Positions 43,731 to 52,297 of a stretch of 64,000 nt of DNA are shown piece after piece. How positions within the stretch are numbered: position 1 is the stretch's first letter; the number at the start of each line of letters is the position of its first letter. Source of the DNA: Phycisphaerae bacterium (GTDB taxonomy: Bacteria; Planctomycetota; Phycisphaerae; Phycisphaerales; UBA1924); contig JAUIHS010000017.1 of the NCBI GenBank assembly GCA_030432255.1, forward strand, positions 1-64,000, written 5' to 3'. Both the position numbers and the translations under genes were made by a program. Under the pieces are notes generated by a model that saw nothing but the letters and a program-made list of their open reading frames with translations, searched no databases and was not told the origin of the DNA.

Positions 43731-45782
43731 ATGACTGATGCTGCGACGCTCACCTCGACGCTCTCGACTGACGGCCCCATCGCGCGGGCCTTCGGCGATG
43801 ATTTCGAGCTTCGCCCGGAACAGCTCGACATGGCGCAGGCCGTCGATCGCGCCATGGCGCACCGCCGCCATCTGCTCGTCGAAGCAGGGACCGGTACCGG
43901 CAAGTCGTTCGCCTACCTCGTGCCCGCGATCCTGGCCATTCTCAGTCGCGGCGAGCGCGTTGTGATTGCAACCAACACCATTGCACTTCAGGAGCAGTTG
44001 CTCCAGAAGGACATCCCGCTGCTCGAACGCGCGTTCGCGGGCGACGACGGCAGGCCCACATTCAAGGCGGAACTCGTGAAGGGCCGGGGCAACTACCTTT
44101 CCGTCCGCCGGCTGCAACTCGCTTCGCGTCGCCAGGGCAAGCTCTTTCCCGACACTGGATCGCTTGAGACGCTGCATACGATCGAGCAGTGGGCGTACGA
44201 CACGGAAGACGGCACGCTGGCGACGCTTCCTCAGCTTCACCGGCCGGCGGTCTGGGACCGGGTGCAGTCTGATTCGGGCAACTGCATGGGGCGTCGCTGC
44301 TCCAACTACGATCGATGCTTCTACCAGACAGCGCGCCGGCGCATGGAGCGTGCCGACCTGCTCATCTGCAATCATGCGCTCTTCTTCTCTGACCTGGCGC
44401 TGCGGGCCAATGATGTCGGCTTTCTTCCCAAGTATGACCATGTCATCCTCGATGAGGGTCATCACGTCGAAGATATCGCGGGCGAGCACTTCGGGCTTTC
44501 GATCTCCGAGGCATCGACGTTTCATCTCCTTGGGTTGCTGCACAACACGCGCAAGCAGTCCGGATTCCTCGCGACGCTCGATGTGACGGACGACTCGATC
44601 GCGCTCGTCGATCGGACGATCCACCTCGTCATGGAGACCGGTGATCTTGCAAAGGACTTCTTCGCCGCCCTGACGGCCTTCGTGCGGCAGTCCCGCGCCC
44701 AGGGCAGCGCGCTGGGTGGGCCGGCTTCGGCTGACGAAGCGACGACGGCCACCGTGACCGCGCCTGACATCGCACCACTGGACGTAGCGGGCCATCTGCA
44801 TCGGCTGTCGGTCGCCCTCAAGGAGCTTCGTGGCTGCTGCCGCTTCGAAGAGGATCGGTATGAACTGGCGTCCTATGCCGATCGCGCGCTGACCATGGGG
44901 CACACGGTTGAGAGTCTTGTGAAGATGGAAATGCCCGGCTACGCCTACTGGGTCGAGTCGAGCAGGAGCGGCCGCGTCACATTCGCGTGCGCACCGGTGG
45001 AGGTGGCGCCCATCCTCGAGAAGGAACTCTTCGGGCGCGAACACAGCGTGGTGCTCACCTCGGCAACACTCACCATCTCGCGCGATCCTGCGACTGCATT
45101 CCAGCATGTCATGACGCGACTCGGCTGCAATGATGAGGAGACGGACACTCGGCTGCTGGGCAGCCCCTTCGATCATGCGGCACAGGTGCAGTTGTTCGTC
45201 GATCACACGATGCCGGATCCGCGCGATCAGTCGTACACCCGCGCACTCGTGGAGCGCATCGGATCGCACATTGAGGAGACCGATGGCGGCGCGTTCGTTC
45301 TCTTCACGAGTTTCCGACTCATGCACAAGGTGGCCGAACTGCTGCATGATGATCTGGCGGCGCATCACATGCCCGTGTGGGTGCACGGTCGAGATGGCAG
45401 CCGCTCACACATCCTCGAGGGATTCCGCCAGGATGAGCGGTCTGTTCTGTTCGGGACGTCGTCCTTCTGGCAGGGGGTGGATGTTCGCGGCCGGGGCCTG
45501 CGCAACGTCATCATCACTCGCCTTCCCTTTGATCCGCCGGATCGCCCGATCGTGCAGGCGCGCACGGACTTCATCCGTGAGCGGGGCGGCAATCCGTTCA
45601 TGGAGGATGCACTGCCACGTGCCATCATCCGTTTCAAGCAGGGGTTCGGCCGCCTCATTCGCAGTGCGTCCGACTCCGGACGGGTGGTCGTTCTCGATCC
45701 GCGCATTCGAACGAAGTTCTACGGTCGGCGTTTCCTTGAGGCCCTCCCGGAGAACATCCAGGTCGTCGAGGCCACGGCATGA
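43731..45782 (+). CDS. DinG-like superfamily 2 helicase
   Basis: A 683-residue XPD/DinG-type 5'-3' DNA helicase for repair or resolution of R-loops and G4 structures. Walker A is EAGTGTGKS (51-59), and the Walker B variant is DEGH (241-244). C185, C190 and C196 match the last three iron-sulfur ligands (C-x4-C-x5-C). The first ligand position, in KGRGNYLSVRRL, is Ser124 instead of Cys; C213 nearby might substitute. C-terminal helicase motifs include SSFWQGVDVRGRGLRNVIIT and QGFGRLIRSASDSG. The ATG at 43731 has no clear ribosome site. The stop overlaps the next start (ATGA). Confidence 0.9.
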   Translation: MTDAATLTSTLSTDGPIARAFGDDFELRPEQLDMAQAVDRAMAHRRHLLVEAGTGTGKSFAYLVPAILAILSRGERVVIATNTIALQEQLLQKDIPLLERAFAGDDGRPTFKAELVKGRGNYLSVRRLQLASRRQGKLFPDTGSLETLHTIEQWAYDTEDGTLATLPQLHRPAVWDRVQSDSGNCMGRRCSNYDRCFYQTARRRMERADLLICNHALFFSDLALRANDVGFLPKYDHVILDEGHHVEDIAGEHFGLSISEASTFHLLGLLHNTRKQSGFLATLDVTDDSIALVDRTIHLVMETGDLAKDFFAALTAFVRQSRAQGSALGGPASADEATTATVTAPDIAPLDVAGHLHRLSVALKELRGCCRFEEDRYELASYADRALTMGHTVESLVKMEMPGYAYWVESSRSGRVTFACAPVEVAPILEKELFGREHSVVLTSATLTISRDPATAFQHVMTRLGCNDEETDTRLLGSPFDHAAQVQLFVDHTMPDPRDQSYTRALVERIGSHIEETDGGAFVLFTSFRLMHKVAELLHDDLAAHHMPVWVHGRDGSRSHILEGFRQDERSVLFGTSSFWQGVDVRGRGLRNVIITRLPFDPPDRPIVQARTDFIRERGGNPFMEDALPRAIIRFKQGFGRLIRSASDSGRVVVLDPRIRTKFYGRRFLEALPENIQVVEATA

Positions 45783-46204
45783 CAGAGGCAGCAGCCAACG
45801 CCGATGGTGTCGAAGCCCCGACCGTCCTCTTCGACGATCACTGCGCGATGTGCGCGCGGTCTGTTCGTTTCATCCTCAAGCGGGAACGAGATCACGTGCT
45901 GCTCTTCGCGCCGCGGGGCGGGGAGGCTGCAACGCGCCTTCGAGGCCGGTTCGGCATCCCCGAGGACCTGGAGTCCTTGGTGCTCATCGAGGATGGACAG
46001 GCGCACACCCACGGGGATGCCCTTCTCGGAATCGCGCGGCATCTGCGGGTGCCGTGGAGGTGGGGGAGGTGCGGGCGCGTCCTGCCGCGGCCGATCCGCA
46101 ATGCCCTGTACAACCTGATCGCGCGGAACCGCTATCGGTTCGGCGGGCGCACGGAGCAGTGCTTCCTGCCCCCGGAGGAGGTTCGGAAGCGCTTTCTTCC
46201 CTGA
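45779..46204 (+). CDS. DCC family thiol-disulfide oxidoreductase-like protein (DUF393)
   Basis: A 141-residue protein. The family signature DxxCxxC is FDDHCAMCARSVRF at about 18-31, followed by a thioredoxin-like pattern (DALLGIARHLRVPWRW). DCC proteins are predicted thiol-disulfide oxidoreductases of unknown partner. The ATG lies in the helicase stop (ATGA), so the two are co-translated. Confidence 0.88.
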   Translation: MTEAAANADGVEAPTVLFDDHCAMCARSVRFILKRERDHVLLFAPRGGEAATRLRGRFGIPEDLESLVLIEDGQAHTHGDALLGIARHLRVPWRWGRCGRVLPRPIRNALYNLIARNRYRFGGRTEQCFLPPEEVRKRFLP

Positions 46205-46565
46205 GCGCCGGGCAGGAATTGAATTGATTTTGAGCTTTTGCAGGTGCGATCGGGTGGTGCGCCGTCTCTTTGCGCATGAGAGGTGGACACTCGATCCCAA
46301 GGGGACTGGTTCTCCCCTCTCCCGCGGCGGCCTTGCTTCCGAGGTCGCCGCGAATTTGAGCCTGATCGATACTTCGTCGCGGCGTGTCCGTGCCGGTCGA
46401 GGTTATCGAGCTGCGGTTTCAGGTCATGCATCATCATCCGACGCGCCGCCCCGGAGACGGGGTGGCGTTGTCGTTGTGTCCACACATGAAACAGCCCGTC
46501 GACATGTGCGTCGCCGGGCTGTTTTGAGCGCTGCGTGCCTCATGCGAGGCGTCAGGTGACCTGGA
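46205..46565. other. Intergenic region without a recognised gene
   Basis: These 361 bases between the DCC gene and a convergent PEP-CTERM gene contain only the terminator at 46489-46525. Several short reading frames have no ribosome site or family pattern. The first 30 bases are AT-rich compared with the surroundings. No tRNA or known RNA was recognised. Confidence 0.5.
46489..46525. terminator. Bidirectional intrinsic terminator
   Basis: AAACAGCCCG (46489-46498) pairs with CGGGCTGTTT (46515-46524), a 10-bp stem with a 16-base loop and T runs on both strands. It serves the DCC gene (plus) and the PEP-CTERM gene (minus). Confidence 0.75.
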
Positions 46566-47300
46566 TCAGCGGCGGCGTCGGGCAGCGCCGAGGCCGAGGG
46601 CTGCGAAGAGCACCGCGGCGCCGGGGGCGGGCGTGGTGGTCACGCTGATGTTGTCGATCTGGACGTCATGATCGGTGAAGCCGAAGAAGAAGCCGGGTTC
46701 GAGTGTGGTGAAGGCGACTTCGTCGACACCGGCGAGGACATCGGCGAATGAGCGGTCGGCGGGTAGGATGGGTTCGAATGTGCCGGGGTCTTCATCGCCG
46801 TAGCCGCCCCAGCCGGCAGGGAGATCGGTAGCGGTGGGGTCATCGATGGTGACGCTGAAGTTGGTCCAGTCGCCGTGCTGTGCTGCGGAGATATCGGCGA
46901 ACTTGTACCAGACGGAGACCCAGGGGGCGCCGGTGGAGACATTGTCGTAGTCGCGGAGTTCGATGAGCCAGGGTCGGCTGGTATCGATACCGAAGAAGTT
47001 GATCTGGTTGACCTTGGTATCGATGGAGAAGGTGATGTCTTCGTAGCCGCTGTAGTCGCGGGCGAAGGCGGCATTGGTGGCGTTGCTGAATGTGATGCCG
47101 AAGTCATTGAAGACGGTGTGCATGTTGTGACCAGGGTTGCCGCCGGTGGCGTCGATGTTGGTGGCGCCGCCGAGTCCGGTGGGTCCGACCCAGCCTTCAT
47201 CACCGGAGGAGAAGGTGGTGGTCGTGGTTCCGACGCCGGCGCCGGCCAGTGAGGCGGTTGCGGTGATGGCGGCGATCGTCATCAGGTGGTTGGTGTTCAT
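46566..47300 (-). CDS. Secreted PEP-CTERM-like protein
   Basis: A 244-residue protein. A signal peptide (1-22, LMTIAAITATASLAGAG) leads to a beta-rich domain, and the tail is PAPGAAVLFAALGLGAARRRR. That is the PAP motif, hydrophobic helix and Arg run of PEP-CTERM sorting signals, normally processed by an exosortase. AGGAG lies before ATG 47300. The frame is open for another 388 codons upstream, but that part is antisense to the gene at 47562. The function of the mature domain is unknown. Confidence 0.85.
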   Translation of the reverse strand: MNTNHLMTIAAITATASLAGAGVGTTTTTFSSGDEGWVGPTGLGGATNIDATGGNPGHNMHTVFNDFGITFSNATNAAFARDYSGYEDITFSIDTKVNQINFFGIDTSRPWLIELRDYDNVSTGAPWVSVWYKFADISAAQHGDWTNFSVTIDDPTATDLPAGWGGYGDEDPGTFEPILPADRSFADVLAGVDEVAFTTLEPGFFFGFTDHDVQIDNISVTTTPAPGAAVLFAALGLGAARRRR

Positions 47301-47561
47301 CTCGACTCTCCTGGTTTCTGTGGACTGCTGTTGTGGATGCACACGTCTGCGTGGCGTGTGCCCCCGCTCAATGCCGCGATCCGGGCCGGGTGAGCGGGGA
47401 GTTTCCCGGCCGGTCATTACTATGCGGCGGCTTCGTCGAAGTTGCAAGGAAGTTTCAGGGAAACTTTGAGGAAATGTTGCGGACCTGTCGGTGACGGGGT
47501 AGTGTGAAGTTGGGCCATCCCACCCGGCAGGACGCCGACTCCCGGCCCGATGGAGCAAGCG

Positions 47562-48776
47562 ATGAGCGAGGGCGACACACTCGAAATGCGTATTACGGCC
47601 GCCGGAGATGCCCTCCTGCGCCAATTTTCCCGCGTCCTTGCCCAGGTTCCGGGGAGCGATCTCGGCCCACAGCGACTCGCGGGTGAACTCGGAGTCGACA
47701 AGGTCCTCGCCTCCCGGCTGCTCAAGGCCGTCCGGGCGCCGGACCCCATCGCCGTCGTCCATCGCGTCCCCGGGCCCGAACCCCTCCGAAGAGTCCTCCG
47801 CGCCAGCGCGAAGGTCGGTGTCAATGCCGATGACCTCGCACAGGCACACGCCGCCGTCGACGGATTCGAAGAACTCATCCGCTCGGAGATCGGCGACCGC
47901 AGCGCCCTTGAGGCGATCCTCGCCGCGTGGGTGCCCGAGGCCAGGCGGGACTTCGAGGTCCGGCGCAAGCAGGCGGCGTTTCGTGCCATGAGTCAGCTCA
48001 AGGGCGTGCAGGCCGATGTCTATGCTGAAGCGGCCTTCTTTCATCCCACCGCCGACGGTGAGCGCATCGACGTCGTCTGGCTCAAGGCGGCCATCGGACT
48101 CCAGCGACTCCGGCCCGGCGTGCGCGTTCGCTTTACCTCCCGGCGCGCTGTCGAAGCGGAGACCGACGGGCGACAGCCACTCAATCTCGCCGGGGAACCC
48201 GTCGCCGGTGCGTCCGGTGCCGTGCTTCCCGAGTTCTGCACCAGCCCGGCGCCAACCCTCAGCAGCATTGCCGCCGGTGAGATGATGCACTACATGCTCG
48301 CCGACCCCTCCTTCGGCGCCTCCTCGGCTGTTAACCTCGTCACCTGCGAAGTCAATCGCTCCGAACTGCCTCGCTATGTCAGTGCCGCGCACAAGCGACG
48401 CGCCTGGGCGTCCTCCGAAGTGGACTTCCCCGCCAAGCGACTCCAGTTCGACGCCTTCGTGCACGAGGACCTCTATCCCGAGTCGGATCCGCCATCACTC
48501 GTGGTCTACGACACCGCAGTTCGAGGCCTCGCTGATGTCAACGATCCGATCCGCGATATCGACCGCATGGATCTCCTCGAATCGATTGATCCGCTGGGTC
48601 GGGGCATCCCACGCTTCGGAAGTTCTGATGTGCCTCGGTATCGCGACATGCTCGAAGCCGTCTGCACGAGACTCGGGTATGACGGTGGTGTGTTTCGCGG
48701 CTACCGCTGCCGGAGTGACTACCCCATCTACGGCGCCCAGTTCGCGATGACGTTCCGGCCCGAGTCCGCCGAATAA
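47562..48776 (+). CDS. Unknown protein with N-terminal DNA-binding-like region
   Basis: A 404-residue soluble protein. Residues 28-60 (PQRLAGELGVDKVLASRLLK) look like a winged helix-turn-helix. Residues 100-400 are an unknown domain of mixed alpha/beta, containing RRAVEAE and LTPRY-like motifs I cannot assign. The ATG at 47562 was chosen because GGAG lies seven bases upstream; ATG 47550 is alternative. A long overlapping minus-strand frame is its shadow. It may be a regulator with a ligand-binding domain, which is inference. Confidence 0.75.
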   Translation: MSEGDTLEMRITAAGDALLRQFSRVLAQVPGSDLGPQRLAGELGVDKVLASRLLKAVRAPDPIAVVHRVPGPEPLRRVLRASAKVGVNADDLAQAHAAVDGFEELIRSEIGDRSALEAILAAWVPEARRDFEVRRKQAAFRAMSQLKGVQADVYAEAAFFHPTADGERIDVVWLKAAIGLQRLRPGVRVRFTSRRAVEAETDGRQPLNLAGEPVAGASGAVLPEFCTSPAPTLSSIAAGEMMHYMLADPSFGASSAVNLVTCEVNRSELPRYVSAAHKRRAWASSEVDFPAKRLQFDAFVHEDLYPESDPPSLVVYDTAVRGLADVNDPIRDIDRMDLLESIDPLGRGIPRFGSSDVPRYRDMLEAVCTRLGYDGGVFRGYRCRSDYPIYGAQFAMTFRPESAE

Positions 48777-48785
48777 CCGAATCGG

Positions 48786-49745
48786 TCAGCGTCGCCGGGC
48801 GAGGTCCGCTTCGGCCGCGATGTAGCCGAAAGCCGGCCAGTACTTCGTGGCGATGATGCGGCGCATGAGTGCGACCGCTTCCTCCTCGTGACCCTGTTCG
48901 AGGTACCACGCGGCGACTCCGTAGCCGGACGTCGCCAGGTCGAGTGGCGAGGCATTCTCGGTGTCGATCACGTCGCGCTCTTCGATGATTCCGGCGTAGA
49001 AGAGCAGCAGGCGGTGGTAGGTGTGGTTTTCGATGACGTCCATGTCCTCGCGGACCTGGGCGCGGAGCCACGGGCGGATGCCGCCCACGCGTCCGGAGCG
49101 CATGCGGGCGTGGTACAGCCAGTAGAGTGCGGCGCAGAGCATGTCATCGTTCACGCGTGAGAATTCGAGACAGCGTGTCCACGCATCGACAGCCTCGTCG
49201 AAGCGACCCTGGAGGTACAGCGACAGCGCGTAGTGGTACCAGATGTTCGACTGCGTGGTGCTTCGCGGTGTGTTCGTGGCATTTGGAAGCCCATCCGGTT
49301 CCAGTTCATCCGGCACGCCCTCGGCGAGCGAGGCAGCCCTCAGAAGGTCCTGCTCGGCAAGGTCGAGGCGTCGCAAGGAGATGTAGCGATGGCCGCGATG
49401 GCGAAGGAGTCTGTAGCTGTCCGGATAGAGCGCGAGGCCTTCGCTGAAGATCATGATCGCTTCCCGGTAGCGTCCGAGGTACGCCAGTCGACGTCCGAGC
49501 CAGATGATGTTCATCTCATCGCCGGGGTTTTCGTCGTAGCGTTTGCGGGCCGCCTTGAGTTCAGACTCGTATCGCGCCAGCGTCTCGGCATCGAACTCGA
49601 GGGGCGGAAGTGCTGTGCCAAGCAGCGAGGGGACCGGCGGTTCATATTGACGGGGACGATGCGTCGTCGACGAGGTGCCCGAACGGCAGGCTGCGACGAT
49701 CATGATCAATGCAACGCACGTGGACATCAGGACAGCTTGGCGCAT
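48786..49745 (-). CDS. TPR lipoprotein
   Basis: A 319-residue lipoprotein. The signal ends in the lipobox VAAC (Cys20). Tetratricopeptide repeats are seen at about 75-140 (LGRYREAIMIFSEGLALYP, LRRLDLAEQDLLRAASLAE) and 165-200 (LQGRFDEAVDAWTRCLEF). It is probably anchored to the outer membrane or inner leaflet as a scaffold. It lies 56 bases downstream of hutU, on the same strand, without an obvious functional link. Confidence 0.8.
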   Translation of the reverse strand: MRQAVLMSTCVALIMIVAACRSGTSSTTHRPRQYEPPVPSLLGTALPPLEFDAETLARYESELKAARKRYDENPGDEMNIIWLGRRLAYLGRYREAIMIFSEGLALYPDSYRLLRHRGHRYISLRRLDLAEQDLLRAASLAEGVPDELEPDGLPNATNTPRSTTQSNIWYHYALSLYLQGRFDEAVDAWTRCLEFSRVNDDMLCAALYWLYHARMRSGRVGGIRPWLRAQVREDMDVIENHTYHRLLLFYAGIIEERDVIDTENASPLDLATSGYGVAAWYLEQGHEEEAVALMRRIIATKYWPAFGYIAAEADLARRR

Positions 49746-49801
49746 ACCAGTTCACCTCCGGCGGTTGCGAACCACCAACACTGACACCCAACCCCCGGAT
49801 C

Positions 49802-51514
49802 TCAATCAGACATCGGAATGTCCACATCGCCCTGCTTCCGGGCGCATGCTTTCGCTTCGTCGTACCCCGCATCGACGTGCCGGAAGACGCCCATCATCGG
49901 ATCGTTCTTGAGGACACGGGAAAGGCGGGCCGCCGCGGCGTCGGTCCCGTCGGCCACGATCACCTGTCCGGCGTGCTGGCTGAAGCCGATGCCGACACCT
50001 CCGCCATGATGGAAACTGACCCAGCTTGCACCACTGGCGATGTTCACCATGGCATTGAGGATCGCCCAGTCACTGATCGCATCCGAGCCATCCTTCATCG
50101 CCTCGGTCTCACGGTTCGGGCTGGCGACGCTGCCGCAGTCGAGATGATCGCGCCCGATGACGATCGGCGCTGAGACCTTCCCGTCGCGCACGAGATTGTT
50201 GAACATCAGCCCCGCCTTGTCGCGCTCGTTGTAGCCGAGCCAGCAGATTCGCGAGGGAAGCCCCTGCCAGTTGAAGCGGGGTGAGCCGTCCTCGTTGCGG
50301 CAGCCCTTCAGCCACCGGTGCAGACGCTCGTGCGTCGGGAAGAGTTCGATCAGGGCGTCGTCAGTGACGAAGATGTCATTCGGATCACCGGAAAGCGCGA
50401 CCCAGCGGAAGGGGCCGCGGCCTTCGCAGAACTGCGGCCGGATGAATGCGGGCACGAATCCCGGGAAGTCAAAGGCGTTCTTGAATCCGTTGTCGAGGGC
50501 GCGCTGGCGGAGGTTGTTGCCATAATCAAACGTGATGGCCCCTTTCGACTGCATGGCCACCATGGCGCGCACATGCGCTTCCATCGAGTCCATCGAGCGG
50601 CGCTTGTAGTCGTCCGGATCCCGTTCGCGGAGTTCGAGCGCGGCCGCGAAGGTCATGCCGTGGGGCACATAGCCGGTCAGCACATCGTGCGCCGAGGTCT
50701 GGTCCGTCAGGACATCCGGGTTGATGCCGCGCTCCAGCATGCGTTCCAGCAAATCGACAGCGTTCGCCTCGACGCCGATGCTCACGCCTTCCTTAGCCGA
50801 TGTCGCCTCGACCGCGCGGTCGATCGCCGCGTCAATCGACGGGCTGATCTCGTCGAGGTAGTCATCATGGTGACGACGTTCAAGGCGTGTGAGATCAACG
50901 TCCGCGATCAGGCACGTGCCGCCGTTGAGCGTGACTGCAAGTGGCTGGGCACCGCCCATGCCGCCGCATCCGGCAGTGACAGAGAGCGTGCCTGCCAGCG
51001 GCCCCGCAGGATCATCGGCGCGATCCGGGAAGTGACGGGCCCCGCACTCCGCGAACGTCTCGTACGTTCCCTGGAGGATGCCCTGGGTTCCGATGTAGAT
51101 CCAGGATCCGGCTGTCATCTGCCCGTACATGATCAGGCCCTTCGCCGCGAGCTCGTCAAAGTGCTCCTGCGTCGCCCAGTGGGGGACGAGGTTGGAGTTG
51201 GCGATGAGCACTCTCGGTGCGTCCTCAGTCGTCCGGATCACGCCGACCGGTTTGCCGGACTGCACGAGGAGCGTTTCGTCCGGTGCGAGTCGTTTGAGCG
51301 TGCTGACGATGGCGTCGAATGCTTCCCAGGAGCGGGCTGCCTGACCCCGCCCGCCGTAGACGACGAGGTCTTCCGGGCGCTCGGCCACTTCGGGATCCAG
51401 GTTGTTCATCAGCATCCGCATTGCGGCCTCAGCCTGCCAGGTTCTGCAGGTGATTGCGGTGCCGCGCGGGGCGCGGATCGTGCGGGCGTCGGATGAGACG
51501 GTGGTGGGACTCAT
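49802..51514 (-). CDS. hutU: Urocanate hydratase
   Basis: A 570-residue NAD-dependent enzyme that turns urocanate into imidazolonepropionate. Signature segments are [36 protein letters not shown] (NAD loop), [27 protein letters not shown] and [19 protein letters not shown]. Length matches the family (550-570). It supplies the step between HutH and HutI, encoded 11 kb away. The ATG at 51514 follows a weak AGGAG-like sequence. Confidence 0.97.
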   Translation of the reverse strand: MSPTTVSSDARTIRAPRGTAITCRTWQAEAAMRMLMNNLDPEVAERPEDLVVYGGRGQAARSWEAFDAIVSTLKRLAPDETLLVQSGKPVGVIRTTEDAPRVLIANSNLVPHWATQEHFDELAAKGLIMYGQMTAGSWIYIGTQGILQGTYETFAECGARHFPDRADDPAGPLAGTLSVTAGCGGMGGAQPLAVTLNGGTCLIADVDLTRLERRHHDDYLDEISPSIDAAIDRAVEATSAKEGVSIGVEANAVDLLERMLERGINPDVLTDQTSAHDVLTGYVPHGMTFAAALELRERDPDDYKRRSMDSMEAHVRAMVAMQSKGAITFDYGNNLRQRALDNGFKNAFDFPGFVPAFIRPQFCEGRGPFRWVALSGDPNDIFVTDDALIELFPTHERLHRWLKGCRNEDGSPRFNWQGLPSRICWLGYNERDKAGLMFNNLVRDGKVSAPIVIGRDHLDCGSVASPNRETEAMKDGSDAISDWAILNAMVNIASGASWVSFHHGGGVGIGFSQHAGQVIVADGTDAAAARLSRVLKNDPMMGVFRHVDAGYDEAKACARKQGDVDIPMSD

Positions 51515-51568
51515 GTCATGGCTCCTGTCGGGTCAACCATGCATGATAGCGGGGGAGTGGAACGGGGC

Positions 51569-52024
51569 CTACTTCGCCGCTTCCCGGGCTCGATCGAGTT
51601 TCGACCGGGCCGCCTTCGTGGCTGGCTTCTCGGCGCCGAACGTCCGAGTGTACAGCGTCACCGCTTCATCGAGGATCGGCACCGCTTCATCGTGCCGGCC
51701 GGCCTGCATCAGGAAGGTCCCGTAGGTCTCGACGACCCGCGGCAGTTGCTCGGCGTCGGGTCCGACGAAGACGACCCGGGCCTGATCGAGGGCCTGCTTC
51801 TGGAAGTCGATGGCTGTATCGAAGTCACCGCCCATCCGCGCCTGGTTGGCCTTGTGTTCCAGCCTGAAGATGGCTGTCGTATCGCGTCTGCGTTCTGACA
51901 CACTGCGCTGGCCCGACCAGAACTTCACCACCAGGGCCAGGACCCCGAGCAGGAGCAGGAAGAGGATGACGAAGCGCACGTTCGAGTTGCGGGGCTTGGT
52001 CGCTGGTTGATCAACTGATGACAT
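51569..52024 (-). CDS. Small membrane-anchored TPR-like protein
   Basis: A 151-residue protein. A single helix at about 17-36 (FVILFLLLLGVLALVVKFW) anchors it, with a short cytoplasmic N-terminus. Residues 65-140 carry two TPR-like units (GDFDTAIDFQKQALDQARVV and AGRHDEAVPILDEAVTLYTR) resembling those of the sigma-linked kinases. It lies 54 bases upstream of hutU, so co-transcription is possible. Confidence 0.75.
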   Translation of the reverse strand: MSSVDQPATKPRNSNVRFVILFLLLLGVLALVVKFWSGQRSVSERRRDTTAIFRLEHKANQARMGGDFDTAIDFQKQALDQARVVFVGPDAEQLPRVVETYGTFLMQAGRHDEAVPILDEAVTLYTRTFGAEKPATKAARSKLDRAREAAK

Positions 52025-52297
52025 GAGGAGAGTCTAACGCAGCCGGATGGGCGCGGAGCGGGTACATGTCGGAATTGGCTGCGAGGGACGAATCCGGGCA
52101 ACACCCGGTGGAGCGTGCGCTTCTCGTTTCTCTGCTGAGGGGCGGCGTTCACCCCCGGCGCCCGGTGCCCGATCTGCATGTCGACAGTGGTTTGCAGAAT
52201 TTCTCTGAGTATGCTGAGAGATACCGCCCGGGTGGCGCAGAACAGGGGTGGAGAGGCACCCGTCCGGGTGCTGATGAGAACTGAGCAGGAGAACAAC

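Noticed and set aside
43683-45386. 567-codon minus-strand frame
   Set aside because: It is antisense to the DinG-like helicase gene, with composition typical of a shadow frame in GC-rich DNA and no family motif.
46132-46485. 117-codon minus-strand frame in the 46205-46565 gap
   Set aside because: Very basic, low-complexity translation without ribosome site, overlapping the DCC gene antisense.
47301-48464. N-terminal 388 codons of the frame ending at 46566
   Set aside because: Antisense to the gene at 47562; the real PEP-CTERM protein starts at 47300 with signal peptide and AGGAG.
50318-51496. 392-codon plus-strand frame
   Set aside because: Shadow of hutU, which is certain.
52205-52280. 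CTGAGA-containing segment resembling part of a TPP riboswitch
   Set aside because: Only the short CTGAGA match is present; the conserved distal element is missing and the downstream gene is not thiamine-related.
52066-52284. 72-codon plus-strand frame before the dockerin gene at 52298
   Set aside because: No ribosome site or family pattern; it lies in the probable leader and promoter region.
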